Of a DNA stretch of 64,000 bases, positions 29,477 to 41,434 are shown piece after piece (positions within the stretch are counted from its first letter, which is position 1; every line of letters starts with the position of its first letter). The stretch comes from Nothophaeocryptopus gaeumannii. Lineage: Eukaryota > Ascomycota > Dothideomycetes > Mycosphaerellales > Mycosphaerellaceae. The stretch lies in contig JASISA010000001.1 of the NCBI GenBank assembly GCA_031771865.1, forward strand, positions 1,922,001 to 1,986,000, in the 5' to 3' direction. The notes beneath the pieces were generated by a model, which saw only the letters and a program-made list of their open reading frames with translations, searched no databases and was not told the origin of the DNA. The translations under genes were made by a program, and so were the position numbers.

Positions 29477-30325
29477 GGCGATTGTAGAATGCTGAATCCC
29501 AAATTCCCTCGAGAGTGGACGTGCAGCAGATTTTCGATTTTCCCAATATCTGATAGTCCACGTATTGCGCGAGGGGAGCCGAAGCAAAGTTGGTCGTCCA
29601 TCTCTGATGTATGCTTGCAATATCCTTGCGATCAGCTCACATAGCTACTCGATCATGGTTCTTACGATTACGAGGTTTAGCTCTGAGCTGTCATGGATAA
29701 GTAGTTCCTCAGGCCTGGTGGTCCGTGCCGGCCGTATCCGATGCTGAGGCTATGGTCCTGAGGTCGTGAAGTTTGTGTCTGCATTGTCGAATCGGCTATT
29801 TCTTATGTTGCTGCTGGTGAGCAGGATACATCGGCCTGTTCGAACAGCTCCGAGTGCTGTATGAATACATACTCGGCCTGTGAAATGTCCGGTCAATGCT
29901 TGTAAACATGCTGTATCCTGGTCGATCTCATGTGATATCCATGCTCATCCGTATGCGCAGCCACTGCTTCTCAAGCAATGCCGCTGCGAACAGCTCCAAC
30001 AGATGTCAGACTGAGCTGAAAACAGGTTCTCTGCGTCTTGATCCTCCGTAGCTCATTTGAAGCGATTGAAGGCGACGAGCAACATGCAAAGAAAAGGCGC
30101 TGGAAAGCGACTGGCGTCAACAAATCTATCATTAGTTGAATAGCAAGTCTCGCTCGCTGTGCTACATGCAATTCGTCACAATCCAAAGTGATTGTACGTG
30201 TCAAGTTATCCCACCCGTAGGCGCCTCATTCCCATGCCTTTTGTGGCAGCCGTCATCTTGACACTGCAGCCCCGCGCAGCCGCTGCGCTTCTGTTTCTGG
30301 CATGAAAGTCTCCGTTTTGACTCGC
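29477..30325. other. Gap between the frameshifted gene and ERG3
   Basis: About 850 bp with no supported gene. It should hold the promoter of the gene at 28732-29476 and the ERG3 3' end. Confidence 0.4.
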
Positions 30326-31504
30326 TTATTGCACCTTCTTAACAGTCTCAGGCGGTCCGTAACTTCGGTCGTCCTTACCCTCAACCTCGATGACCATCCT
30401 CTCCATCTCCTTCGTTTGTCTTTGCCATTCTTCTTTGCTCATCTTCTCTTCCCTCCTGAAAAGCTCATCGTTGGGCTTCCTGTAGCTGCCTCCGAGTCTG
30501 TCCCATAGAGTGGTGAATTGCCCGTAGTTGTAGTTGAAGTACAGATGGTGCATGGTATGGCATGCAGCCCCATTGATGACAGGAGAATTGGCAACGTATT
30601 CACCGTCGTGGATTATGACAGTCCAGATCTGGATGAACGTGAAGAGCGCAATGTAGGCGAACTTCTGGAGTGGAAAGATGAATGGGAAAAGGTGGTATGG
30701 CACGCTCTGGCTGTAGCCGTCCAATGGGTGAAAAGCGTGCGAGGCGTAGGGTGTTGGCATAATCCACTTGTGGTGAGGCTTGTGCAGACGCTTGTAGACG
30801 AGCGGGTGGTGCAGACCACGGTGAATCCAGTAAATGCAGAAGTCGGTAAACATCAAAAACAGTGGGAACTGGATGAAGTTGTACCAGCCGCCCAGCCAAT
30901 TGAGCAATGGGTGGTTGAAGCCAGGGTCGGCATATTTGTCGTAAATGAAGGAGTAGCCTCTTACTTCAGCAACGAAGAAGGGCACGGTGAAGATGGCCAT
31001 GATCGGGATGGATTCGACGGTCTGCCTGATCTCCATGCTCATCTGGTTCTTGAGGTATTTGGGATGTTGGAAGGTCGTACGGTCGAAGACGAATATGTAG
31101 CTGAGACTCGCGCACGTAAAGTAGATCAACATGCCAAAGATCCTGTCGTTCGATCAGCACTCTACTCCACCAGCAAACACCTCCTTGTCTCCCACTCACC
31201 ATGTGATAATGTACAAGCTGACAAACTGTCTGTACATATTGTCTCGATCCCATCTGCTCATATAGGCATAGTCGCTAGGCTGGAGGGTGAAGTATTGGCT
31301 TGAGGGCTCGAATTGCCATCCTGACCTGGCGAATGCGCCTTGGTCGAACGAAGCGTATGTGGCATTGGGATCGGTGAAGCTCTTCAAGCTTGCGGCGATT
31401 GTCGATACAGGGTCGAAGGAGGATACGGATGGGCTGATCGGGAGCAGGTTCGCGTACATGCGGTCGAAGAGGAAAGTATCGAAGACCTCGAGAACGACGT
31501 CCAT
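30326..31504 (-). CDS. ERG3: Sterol C5-desaturase (Erg3)
   Basis: Erg3 introduces the C5-C6 double bond of ergosterol in the ER membrane, using O2 and cytochrome b5 electrons. Two exons, 31504-31200 and 31142-30326, with a 57-nt intron (31143-31199, GTGAGT..ACAG), give 373 residues; splicing reads FVSLYIITWIFGMLIYF. The three His boxes of the di-iron site are HRGLHH (209-214), HKPHH (222-226) and HTMHH (297-301). Several TM helices surround them. The C-terminus is charged (MSKEEWQRQTKEMERM). Many filamentous fungi have two Erg3 copies; which one this is cannot be told here. Loss of Erg3 function commonly confers azole tolerance in fungi, but this copy looks intact. Confidence 0.94.
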
Positions 31505-32701
31505 GGCAGCGGTTGGTGAAGCTTCGCGGCTTCGGAGCTTGGTTGGAGGAATTGGAGAACCCGGTTCGCGGTCGCAATGCCTGTCGCCTTCAATACGGCG
31601 ACGAAGGAACGACCAGACTTTCCAGTGGCTGTATGCAGAAAGCACTGATGTATAGCAATCCAAGCCGTGTAATTAAATACAGCATTGAGATCAACACAAA
31701 GGTCGGAAGTCGCGGACATAAACGCCTCGAAAATCGAACCACTCTCTGAAATTTGGATGGGGAGATTCGCCCTGCAGGGAGCCACACCAGGGTCTCACGA
31801 GGCAAGCACGCCAATCAGAGAATAAACGTCTGCACGCACCTACCATCTGCCCCGAATTGGGACACGAGAAGGGCAAGGCGTGCATATGCTTACACACCAC
31901 TCCTCACGTGTTTTGAGATACGTCTCCGCCATCCCGGTCTGCATATCCAGCTCTTCGATACCGCGCGGAGTTCAAAGATCGTAAGACTTTGGAGAATGCC
32001 GTTCGACTGCGTAATCAGGAGGAGATGAAAGGGCGTGGGCACCACAAAGAACGTACGATTGCGTCGACTGCCAGCCCTGGACTTGAAATGACGGTAGTTG
32101 TCAACGCGGGCAGCTGCGAAATCGTGCCTTCTCACTACGTTTCTATACTGTCTACATACCACTCGCTCTGTTGTCAACTCAGCAGGCGCACCTACTCTTC
32201 GTAAGATATGTGCTTCGGATTGTGCCAGAAGAGCGTTTGCAAGTGCTGGATCTGAAGAGATCCTATCAGCCCGTTTAAGCTTGTCAATACTTGTACATTC
32301 AGTCTGCTTTTCATTTCCTACACGAAGATAAGCCGTACAACAGAGGTCTGAAGATATATTCGTCCTCTCATCACCCACAGCAGCCGCTATGTTCGCTTCC
32401 TGCTGTTTCAAGCCTTTGTCATCAATCGTATGCGATTCGTTCAGACATAGAGCAACTGTTCCTCCAATTCGGAATAGATCAAGAGCTCGTTCAAACGGTA
32501 GCTGAAGTCCATATTCGGACCTCGAAATGTATCTTGCGTGGCATGAGGACTCTCGAAGGCCTTGGGAAACCTTCACTCATGACGAAGACCCTCGTGGTCC
32601 AAGCGCCGGAAGCAAGCGAACCCTTAGCGGCCTTTGCTAGCTCAACTTCGAGCACACACCGATGCATATTGCATCTGACACCGCAGACTTGGATATACAG
32701 C
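31505..32701. promoter_or_regulatory. Divergent intergenic region, ERG3 / SET methyltransferase
   Basis: 1.2 kb between start codons. A 228-codon minus-strand frame crosses it (31890-32576) but lacks domain-like sequence and I do not accept it. ERG3 regulatory sites probably lie within the first few hundred bases; I could not identify a clear sterol-response element. Confidence 0.45.
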
Positions 32702-34106
32702 ATGGCGGACGCTATGGATGTCGATGACTTCCAGACATCCTCCGATACCTTCTTGTCATGGCTAAAGTCCAACGGAGCAACGATTTCTTCGAAGATACAA
32801 CTCGCAGATCTTCGGGAACAGGCTGCTGGGAGAGGCGTGGGTATATGTCGACGATGACCCTGATGGCGAATGTGATGTTCGATACTGATTCGATCATGTA
32901 GTTGCGACAGAAGACCTGAAGGAAGACGAAGAACTCTTCAGCATCCCTCGCTCTTCGATCCTGACTGTCGAAGCCACCGACCTGCCGGAAAACGTTCGCA
33001 AAGAGATCGACGATCCATGGCTGTCTCTCATACTTGTCATGGTCTACGAATATCTACGAGGCCTCGATTCGCCGTGGAAGCCATACTATGAAATCCTGCC
33101 AGAAACCTTCGACACTCTCATGTTCTGGACAGATGAAGACTTGCAACATCTCGAAGGCAGCGCGGTACTGGAGAAGATCGGCAAGGAAGGCGCCGACGCA
33201 ACATTCACCGAACAGCTCATTCCCATCATCGCCCAGCACGCCGATGTGTTCAAGACCGGCGGACGCAATAACGCAGAGCTTGTCGCACTCTGCCATCGAA
33301 TGGGCAGCACCATCATGGCATACGCCTTTGACATTGAAAAGCCAAGCACACAACAAGCGAAAGACGAAGCTGAAGAATGGGAAGAAGACGAGGACAACGG
33401 AATGCTACCGAAAGGCATGGTACCCATGGCAGACATGCTCAACGCGGATGCCGATCGCAACAACGCAAAACTCTTCTACGAAGACGACAAAGTCATCATG
33501 CGCACGATCAAGCCCGTGAAAGCCGGCGAAGAACTCTTCAACGATTTTGGTCCTTTACCGAGAGCCGACCTGCTGCGACGATACGGATACGTTACAGAAA
33601 ACTACGCGGAATACGATGTTGTCGAAGTATCTTCCGACTTGATCAGAGAGAAAGCAAAAGGGTATCCGGACCATGACAAGAAGTGGCAGTATGCTGAAGA
33701 GCAAGGGATACTTGATGGTGCATATGACATTGCACGTGCTGGAAGCGAATATGGACAACTTCCGGAAGAGCTCTGCATACTGCTCAACCTGCTTGTGTCA
33801 CCCAAAGCGGACTTCGAGAAGCTAAGCAAGAAGGACAAGCTGCCCAAGCCGGATTTCTCCACGGAAGCGAAGAAGTTGCTGCGCACTGTGCTGGTCCACC
33901 GGTATGCGTTGTACACTGCATATGCACCGAACGGCGACTTCAAATCTGGACGCCCTTCCATGGCGAAGCAAGTCATCTCAGGTGAGCAGACAGTTCTCAA
34001 GGAAGCGATCGCAGCAGTATCAGATGCTCCCGCAAGCAACAAGAAACGTGCAGCCGACACACTTGAAGACGAAGTGGCAGCAATTCGAAACCCTACCAAA
34101 AAATGA
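32702..34106 (+). CDS. RKM4: SET-domain lysine methyltransferase, Rkm4/SETD6-like
   Basis: This family of SET enzymes with a Rubisco-LSMT C-terminal domain methylates ribosomal proteins (Rkm4 acts on Rpl42 in yeast) or other non-histone targets. Two exons, 32702-32840 and 32902-34106, with a 61-nt intron (GTATAT..GTAG), give 447 residues. Splicing reads AAGRGVVATEDLKEDEELFS, the start of the SET domain (GRG.VAT). The SAM/substrate part is MVPMADMLNADADRNNAKL followed by VKAGEELFNDFGPLPRADLL. The LSMT-like substrate-binding domain follows, ending in a Lys-rich tail. It converges on EPL1 with 144 bp between stops. The orthologue name is a family-level inference. Confidence 0.86.
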
Positions 34107-34250
34107 GGCACTCAGCACAGTACTCATACAACAATTCCTTCTGGGTATCAACGCTATCCTATCTTAACAACAACAAGCGGCGTGGTATCATGCGAAGTCA
34201 ACATTGCACCGTCGTCACCAAAACAACAAGCCATTGCAGATCCCAAAAGC

Positions 34251-36183
34251 TTAGCTGGCACTGCCAGCAGATGACTGCTGTAGCGGGTTCTGGGTTTGAC
34301 TCGCTGCAGCTGCAGCCATCATGGCGGTCTGGTCTCCGCTAGGCCACTGTCTTCTCTCACCACCCATCCCATCTGGACGGGCTGACCGCGTGCCACCATT
34401 CAGTGCGCAGCGGTAGTCGAACGTCTTTCCATCCGAGACTGGGAAATAATCTTCCATGTCATCATCACTGTCACTATCAGAGACGACGGCACGACTGATG
34501 ACACCCTTCGGTTGTTGCTTGCGCGCCTCAAGATGCCAGCGACCTCCTCGGCCAACACGTATCCGACAGGAAGGATTTTCGGTGCGCTGGCGCTTGAGTG
34601 TGGGAGGGCCGTCACTATCGAAGTCGTTGAGGTCGAGCGTTGGCGGACACCAGAAAGAGTATTTCTCTTGATCACCGGCGACGGTGTTTTCTTCGATCTT
34701 GATCTTCGAGTCTTCCATCTTCGTATCGCCATCACGATCTTGCGACGAGCTCCTAGACGGCAAAGATGGCGGTGGCGTTGGATACCCGGCAATGGCGTCT
34801 GGCAGCAATGGCGCCCATTTGGGCGGTTCGTCTGCTGCCTCAATTGGAGGTGTGAGCGGGAACCATGTTCGATCTTGCCAGCTGTGGTTCCAGCGACGGT
34901 GCTGTTCCTTGCGGCTATCGATGGTGTTCTGGACATGGTTTTCCGCCTCAGCTTGGATGTCAGCCAGCGATATGAGATCGCTTTCTGGTGCAGACGAGCG
35001 ATCGAGGCGGGATCCGCCAAGACGAATGGTGGGACCGGGGCGCTGCTGGGTACCGTCTAGTCTCGCCTTGGGCTTCGGCTGAGGCTGCGAGTTGTCAGCT
35101 TGTTTCAGAAGAGGTGGTAAATGAGGTAAGCTCACCCTTTGGTTGACGAGCAGTTCCTCATCTTCGCCCTTTTCGCCCTGGATCTGCTTCGCGATCTTGA
35201 CCTCCTTGAGCTGGCGTCGTTGCTCGAAGACCTTGCGACCGATCTTCAGGCTCTCTTCGTTGAGGACCTCGCGTTGCTGAACCATTTGGACAAGCTGTCG
35301 AGCCTGCTCAAGCTCCACCCGGAGTTTCTTGAGCTTCTCGACGACTTGTGCATCTCTGCCACGAGTCTTGCGAGTCTGCCGGACTTCGCGACGTCGGAAG
35401 CACACATACGGATCCGCATCATCAGCCTCGTTGGAAGTGTCGAGCACACGAACCTTGATTGTGGGGATGATCGGCCGGTTGCCCTTCTTCGACACCCAGT
35501 ATTGGTATATTGGCTTCAGGAAACGTTGAGCATCTGCGGACAGTGGCTCTTCGCTCGACTGCTCCATCTCGTCGAGAGACAGCACAGGAGCGCTGTCGAG
35601 GTTTGCGAACGGCTGGATACGCTGACTGGACTGTTCGAAGAAGTTCATCACCTCTTCGAATGCATCTTCGGAACATTGAGCCGACTTGTCCTTGAGCGGT
35701 TGGCCGTTGACGTCTTTACCGTCATTCAGCTGCGCAAGGATCTCAGCATCTTCCTCGTTCATGCAATAGCCAACGCCATTGCAGTCTTCGACAGTCGAGC
35801 TGAACCTGATATAAGTTGCAGGCTCTCGGTACTTTGGCGGATACAGGCCATTATAATCGACACCCTTTGCCCTGAGGGCATCTGGAGTCGGAATATATGT
35901 CTGCTTCGCCTTTGCACCGACTGCCGCCTGACTGGCAGCGTTGATGACGGCTTGCAAATGGAATTCCTATGTGAGGGTCAGCAGGATGAATGATGAACGG
36001 TAGGTATGCGAAGGTACGTACGACTTCTTCCGCCTTCTCGACACCAGTCTCGACCGACGGGATATGGCCTCCGGCCTCGTGGTCGCCGACATCCTCGACT
36101 TCATGCTCTCGTATTATTCGGAGCGGCTGCTTCGTATTCAGCTTCCGTTGTCGTACATGTCGCGCATTCTGTCTCGTGGACAT
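34251..36183 (-). CDS. EPL1: Enhancer of polycomb-like protein 1 (NuA4 subunit)
   Basis: Epl1 anchors Esa1 and Yng2 in the piccolo module of the NuA4 histone acetyltransferase. Exon 1 is 36183-36022 and exon 2 starts at 35966 (intron 35967-36021, GTACGT..ATAG). Splicing joins AEEV to EFHLQAVINAAS. A second, in-frame 51-nt intron is likely at 35085-35135 (GTGAGC, GCTGAC branch, GCAG); removing it joins LLVNQR to PQPKPKARLDG. Without it the protein is 625 residues, with it 608. The N-terminal EPcA domain has RQRKLNTKQPLRIIREHE, IPTPDALRAKGVDYNGLYPP and GVGYCMNEEDAE. A charged coiled coil (VEKLKKLRVELEQARQLVQM) and a disordered Pro/Gln/Ala-rich C-terminus follow. Confidence 0.93.
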
Positions 36184-36912
36184 TATGCTGCTGATTGTGA
36201 AGCGCAGCCAGCGTGCACGTGAATGTGCGTCGTGGCTGCCTCAGGCACCAAGGCCTGGTGAAAATTCTGCGACCGAGACGGCTCAGCAGTCGGTCGGTGC
36301 AAAATCATCAAAACGAACCCCCAACGCCGTGTAATAAATTACATATGGGTATCAAAAACCATGAAATGAAGCGTAGAATCGGCTGGTGATGCTGTTTGAT
36401 GGATTTCGATGGGTTGGTGTGGGTGCTGCAGCGCTGTTTGGGTGGTTGCTGCTGGTCAAGGGGCGGGCGTTGTGATGTGTTCTCCGCTTTGCGACCGACG
36501 AGAGCGCGAGTGCAAGGCAAGCGACATGGAAGCTGGCAGGTGCGGCCGGTCAGCTTTGCTGGGGTTGCAACGCGTGCGTGACGGCATCAAATCCGAGCTT
36601 AGCCTAATTCGCTTCTGGCCTCGAAGCTTCCCCCCTGATTTCATTCGTCCGCGGCTTCGCGTCGCGTCTGGGGAAGGAACAACCGACGCGTTCACTTTCA
36701 CCAGGAAGGAACTATTCTCTGTCACATGCAAGTGTCTTCTATTACTGGCTTCTGTCTCGACATTTACACCCAACCTCATACCATCTCAAGACTTGCTACC
36801 GCCCAAGCCTTGAGGAGGACCTTGCATCATACTGTTGACTGACGACGCAATACATCCTTCACCACAGCAACCCGCCGTCCAATTCCACCACCGACCTCCC
36901 CATGCACCTCAC
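36184..36912. other. Gap upstream of EPL1
   Basis: About 730 bp between the EPL1 start and the stop of the small gene at 36913. No supported gene; it should contain the EPL1 promoter. Confidence 0.4.
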
Positions 36913-37299
36913 TCAGTTCGGCAACACCCTCTCAATCGTCTCAACCAATGCGCCCGGGCTAGTCCCAAACCCGAACTTCGTCTTCGGACTGACCTCCACA
37001 GCCCCATTAACAACCTTCTCAAACAGTTCCGTAAAGTCTTTATTTCCCCGAATCCCAAATCCGACCACGAACAATTCATACTCCTTACTTTGGAGTGCTT
37101 CGCGAACTTCCTTCTCGCTGGTGGCAGGGTCGTGAGGGTTGACGTCGATCATGGTGGGTTCGAAGCCGAGTTCTTTGGCGCGGGACATGCTTTCTTGGAT
37201 AATCGCGACGTTGGAGCTTTGAGGGCCGAATTGCGCTGCTGCTGAGGGCACGGCGGAGGCATATTTGCCCAAGCCGGCGATGAGTATGTTTCGAGGCAT
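36913..37299 (-). CDS. Small conserved protein of unknown function (128 aa)
   Basis: A single-exon frame from ATG 37299. It starts MPRNILIAGLGKYASAV, a beta strand plus Gly turn like a nucleotide-binding or receiver-type alpha/beta fold. Then come a helix (QESMSRAKELGFEPTMID), a second strand region (MIDVNPHDPATSEKEVREAL) and a third (YELFVVGFGIRGNKDFTELF). It ends GALVETIERVLPN. Small proteins of this layout, with an IRGN motif, are common and unannotated in filamentous ascomycetes; I recall no known function. There is no signal peptide or membrane segment. The sequence quality and length argue for a real gene. Confidence 0.7.
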   Translation of the reverse strand: MPRNILIAGLGKYASAVPSAAAQFGPQSSNVAIIQESMSRAKELGFEPTMIDVNPHDPATSEKEVREALQSKEYELFVVGFGIRGNKDFTELFEKVVNGAVEVSPKTKFGFGTSPGALVETIERVLPN

Positions 37300-38453
37300 C
37301 TTGGACTCGGTTGAGGTGATGCTGAAGCCTTCTGTTGGCCTTATGGATTCTGGAGTCGACTGAGTTGCTGTTGCTGCAGTGTTGGATCTGGATTTGTTGC
37401 GGCTTCTGGATCTTGTCTGCTTTCAATCTAACGTTGAATGCTGTCGAGAATGCATTTATATATTTCTTGTGCTTGTGTATGCTGTGGATCCCTGGACCTG
37501 GACCGTCGTTGAGGCTCCAGACAGCGTACGTGCTAACCAATCCCATCCCGCCTTGCCTCGGGCTGAAACTGGACACGTCTATCCGTGGCACCCGAACGGT
37601 CTTTTCGCTGTCGCGGCTTACAAAACTTCAATGACCACTTGCCTGTTTGATGGATTGTCTCCTGGTCGCCTCGGACATCTCGCTGGATAGCGGTCTTTTG
37701 CTGTCTCTCGGTGGTGTGTCAAGCAGGAAGCAGAAAGACGCCCTCACGAATCATGTTGCTCCCAACGGAGGTATCTCCATGCCGATCCAAGTCAGCCCCC
37801 AAACGGACGATGTGGCATTGTTGGGTCGGTCATGACTGTCGTAACCACACAAACTATCAACACCGACATGTTCAGTTAAGTTACATTGCACGCTGTGTTG
37901 TTGTTGGGATCCGGAAAATCTGACCTAGCGCAACTGTTCGGGGCGAGAAAAGTAAAAGCCGATTTCCATGCCCTATATGGGCCATTCCACAGACCTGGAA
38001 ACTGCCCATCTGGAGCATTTTCCTGAACGGGTGACCACTGAACAGGTGACTGCAGCAGCAAACGCTGTCGTGGTTTGCGTCCCAGCTGACCGTACGCGAG
38101 CGAGGTCTGTTGTGGTTTGCAAGCTCGATCGATGAGCGCGCTGTAGACCCGGTTGCTACACTGCAATATCCCTGAGGCCGAGACCTGCAAACCTCGTGAA
38201 CGGTGAGGGACGCTTCATGCTTTGCTTATAGGAACTTCAAGGAGAAGTCAGGCCATCTTGATCATGTTGATGTGCCGCCGGTCTTTCCGACTGAGACGAC
38301 CTTTTTGGATACTTGGATACCACTTAAGGCTGAAGATGTGTCAGCATTTACCGTCACGGACTATGCTCTTTTCCTTCATATTGTCTAAGACATTGCAACT
38401 TTCTACACAAGCATCGATAGCGTTCTAGTATCGATTCACACGACATAATAACC
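37300..38453. promoter_or_regulatory. Divergent intergenic region, small unknown gene / FAD monooxygenase
   Basis: 1.15 kb between start codons with only short frames and no repeat or RNA gene that I can support. Confidence 0.4.
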
Positions 38454-39865
38454 ATGGGTCATCAAAGCCTCAAGATGGTCATCGTTGGAGCTGGTCTTGG
38501 TGGTCTAACAGCAGCCTTTCGCTTTGCACAAGATGGCCATCAGGTTCAAGTGAGTCGAAAAAAGAACGAGCTGGTAAGCAATCCGCAATTCTGACATTTT
38601 TCACTCCTAGGTATGCGAACGAAAACCATCATTTGAACCAAGAGGCGGCGGGGTAAGTCAATGCAACAGGAAATAAGACGGGTCAGTGTCTTACGAACGA
38701 ACAGATAGTCATCCGACCCAACGCATCCCGATTCCTGATACAATGGGGCCTCGAAGACGACTTCTTATCCATTTCAGACATATCTGCGTCAGCCAATTAT
38801 CGCGATGGAAGGACAAGTAGAATCATCTTCACCCGCCAACCTGCCACCGCAGCCTCGTATCCGGATTGGGGAACTCTGCGAGCGCATGCGCAGGAAATCA
38901 TGTACCGTCGCGCGCTGGATGCCGGAGCTAAAATCGATTTCGGTGTAAATGCTGCAACCCTCACAGAAGACGCCAACTCAGCCTCGATCGTCCTCAGTAC
39001 TGGCGAAACCATCAAAGCGGATTTGATCCTGGCCGCAGACGGCATCCTATCTCGACTCCGCTCGCAAATCGTGCCAGATGCCCCAGCAGCAGAAGCCGGC
39101 CAGACTACCGCGTATCAGATTCAAATTGATGAGAATGACATGCGTCAGAACGAACAAACCCGCCGCCTCGTCGAATCCACGGAGCTGGATGTCTGGACCG
39201 TCCAAGGAGGCGGAGGCTACGTCGTTGGCAGATACAACAGCAAAACGCATCGCTGGAATGGCATCTTCGCAATTGCAGAAAGCGATGACAAGAACCCGAG
39301 GATGTGGGACGAAGAAGGCGATATTAAGTTGGTACGAGATCATTTCAAAGAATGGGATCCAGCTTTGAGAGCTGCACTTCAAATCGCAACCTCGTGTGAT
39401 AGATGGCGGCTTGGGCAGATGCCTGATTTGTCCCGATGGCGAAGCTCTGGGGGACGACTCCTGTTGCTAGGAGACTCCGCACACGCCAAATATCCCGACG
39501 CAGCACAGGGCTTCTCTCAGATCATCGAAGATATTGCCGTCCTATCCTATCTTCTCTCCAACCATGCCACCCCTGGCATCTCCTCCCTGACCGAAGCGTG
39601 GCAAGACATTCGACTCCCACGGGAGAATAGAATCAAGGCATTCGCGCATTCGAACCATCTGCTTTATACTTCCGGTCATGAATCGAAGCAGAACACGGAA
39701 GCGACGCAATTGGCGAGCAAATACTCCACTTTCGAAGATGCAGTGCCGAAAATGGATGCCGAGTTCGCGGATCCGGCTTTTTTGAAGTGGGTTTATGGGA
39801 CGGATATTGTAGAGGAGGCGAGAAGGCATATGGCGCGGCAGACGGAGCAGCAGGCGAGGTTGTAG
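38454..39865 (+). CDS. FAD-dependent monooxygenase, salicylate-hydroxylase-like
   Basis: A class A flavoprotein monooxygenase using FAD and NAD(P)H to hydroxylate an aromatic or related substrate. Three exons: 38454-38549, 38611-38652 and 38705-39865, 432 residues. The introns are 38550-38610 (GTGAGT..CTAG) and 38653-38704 (GTAAGT..ACAG); the middle exon is 42 nt. The Rossmann motif is VIVGAGLGGLTAAF (residues 9-22), followed by CERKPSFEPRGGGIVIRPNA. The second FAD motif is LLLGDSAHAKYPDAAQGFSQ. There is no membrane anchor. Substrate cannot be inferred; no biosynthetic neighbours surround it. Its stop lies only 48 bp from that of the convergent hydrolase gene. Confidence 0.9.
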
Positions 39866-39913
39866 CATCTAAATGTAATATGACGTGAGATCAGCATTGT
39901 GGTTCCTGTTGGC

Positions 39914-41063
39914 TTAGGGGTCTGTTTCCAAGATGTCCCGTATCCAGCCTGCTGTCTTTGCGGCTACGTGCTCTGAATGCTCGCTGTTCAGTGAGAATGT
40001 GTGTGGGATGTCGTCGCGGTCTACGAGTTCCATGGTCGGCCAGTGTTTGGTGGCTTGATCTCTCTTCGTTCTGCGCTTGGCGATCAGATTATCACGGCTC
40101 TCGTTATCGACCCAGTAGTCATTGTGGCCCCATAGGAAGAACAGCTTCACCTTCGGGATTTCGAAGGTGCTAGATTGCATGCGTGCGGGCGGCCTGACGT
40201 CTCTCGATGAGTCTGTCCGGGTTTTGATGTCAACGCCATCAGCATCCGGGGCCTCATGATGCTCGAGAACGCCCCAGAGGTTCGCCGGATGGAACTTGTC
40301 GTCTCTAATGTCTCGGAGCTCATCTCGAGCCATGTATATGGTCTGTCGTATGCCGTATTTGCTCTTCGCCAAAGCCAGCGTGACTTTCCAGCCTTCAGGT
40401 CCGGGGGTGTGTTGCTTGGCCAGTGATTCGAGTTGTGAAGGTGCGAGCCAATTCAACAGATCGATGACTGTTTTCAGGAAGATTCCGAGGCCAGGTATAG
40501 GAAGAACCCACTGAGCAACTGGTCAGTGCCACAGCATGATGTATGAGTTATTGGGTTCTCACCTTAAGAACATTTCCCTTCTCACTCTTAAACATATCGA
40601 CAATCGTCGGGAACAAGCAGATCCCCGCTCTCAGATTGATGAGTTCATGTAGATTCTGTTGTTGCTGCCACCACTCAATAACATGGAGTAGCATGTAGGC
40701 TCCAACGGAATGCCCTGCGAGAATGACATCGAGTGGCTGTTCAGGAGCCTGTCCAACCATGGCTTCTGCTTTCCGGAGAAGCTTAGCCTTTACGCAGTGT
40801 ATTTCCTCTTCCAGCGAGAACGGGGGCCTCCTCTGGCCAAGTCCTCTCTGCGTAGATTGTCGAAATTCGAACCCATCGTGGCAGGCTCCAAATATCGTTA
40901 CGTTGTCCAAGTGCAGAAGATGCTTCTGGAGGCTCAGAAGGAAGCTGCGATAGTATTCGACCAGGCCTGGATTACCACAGACAAAATAGATCAGGACTTG
41001 ACGGCCATCCGTGGTCTTTCTTTGATCGAGATGTGGCAGGGTGATCTCGTCCTGAAGCTCCAT
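39914..41063 (-). CDS. Lipid droplet-associated serine hydrolase, LDAH family
   Basis: An alpha/beta hydrolase of the LDAH (C2orf43) family, which acts at lipid droplets. Two exons, 41063-40563 and 40510-39914, with a 52-nt intron (40511-40562, GTGAGA, CTGACC branch, TCAG), give 365 residues. Splicing reads GNVLKWVLPIPGLGIFLKT. The oxyanion-region strand is VLIYFVCGNPGLVEYY. The nucleophile elbow is AGHSVGAYMLL with Ser119. The acid residue probably lies in FFLWGHNDYWVD and the His in LNSEHSEHVAAK. A hydrophobic segment around the splice junction could attach it to droplets. Function in fungi is inferred from the family. Confidence 0.87.
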
Positions 41064-41434
41064 ATTTTCGAGTGATGCCTTGCCACGGTTTCGGTTGAAC
41101 TATTGGAGAATGGAAATCGATGCGGCAAATCGTGAAGCGACAGTGGAAGCCGGATACCAGACAGGCGTTTAGCTGAGTCTCCTGATCCGTTTCCAGGCTT
41201 TGTGTTTGTTATTCGTGAGAGGAAGACCAAGCATAATGGAAAGGACATCGAGTGGTAGGTTAAGAGGAAGTGCAAGGCTCGGACTTGCCAAGCCGCGCTT
41301 GCGGCCTGCCTGAGGCAATTACGGTGATGGCGTTCATGTGAAGATAAGTTCGACAACGAACATCTAACGACCAAGGTATATTGTAATTCCCAGAGGACTA
41401 GAGATACCAGTCGGAAGAAGATACATTTCTCAGT
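41064..41434. other. Gap upstream of the LDAH gene
   Basis: About 370 bp, the probable promoter of the LDAH gene and the 3' flank of the broken gene at 41435. Nothing else seen. Confidence 0.35.

Noticed and set aside
30518..31303. 261-codon plus-strand frame over ERG3
   Set aside because: Antisense to the conserved ERG3 exons; no domain-like sequence.
31890..32576. 228-codon minus-strand frame between ERG3 and the SET gene
   Set aside because: Not antisense to a gene, but there is no hydrophobic core pattern, domain or intron structure. It may be chance; not accepted without transcript evidence.
35139..35993. 284-codon plus-strand frame over EPL1
   Set aside because: Antisense to the coiled-coil of EPL1; Leu-rich mirror composition.
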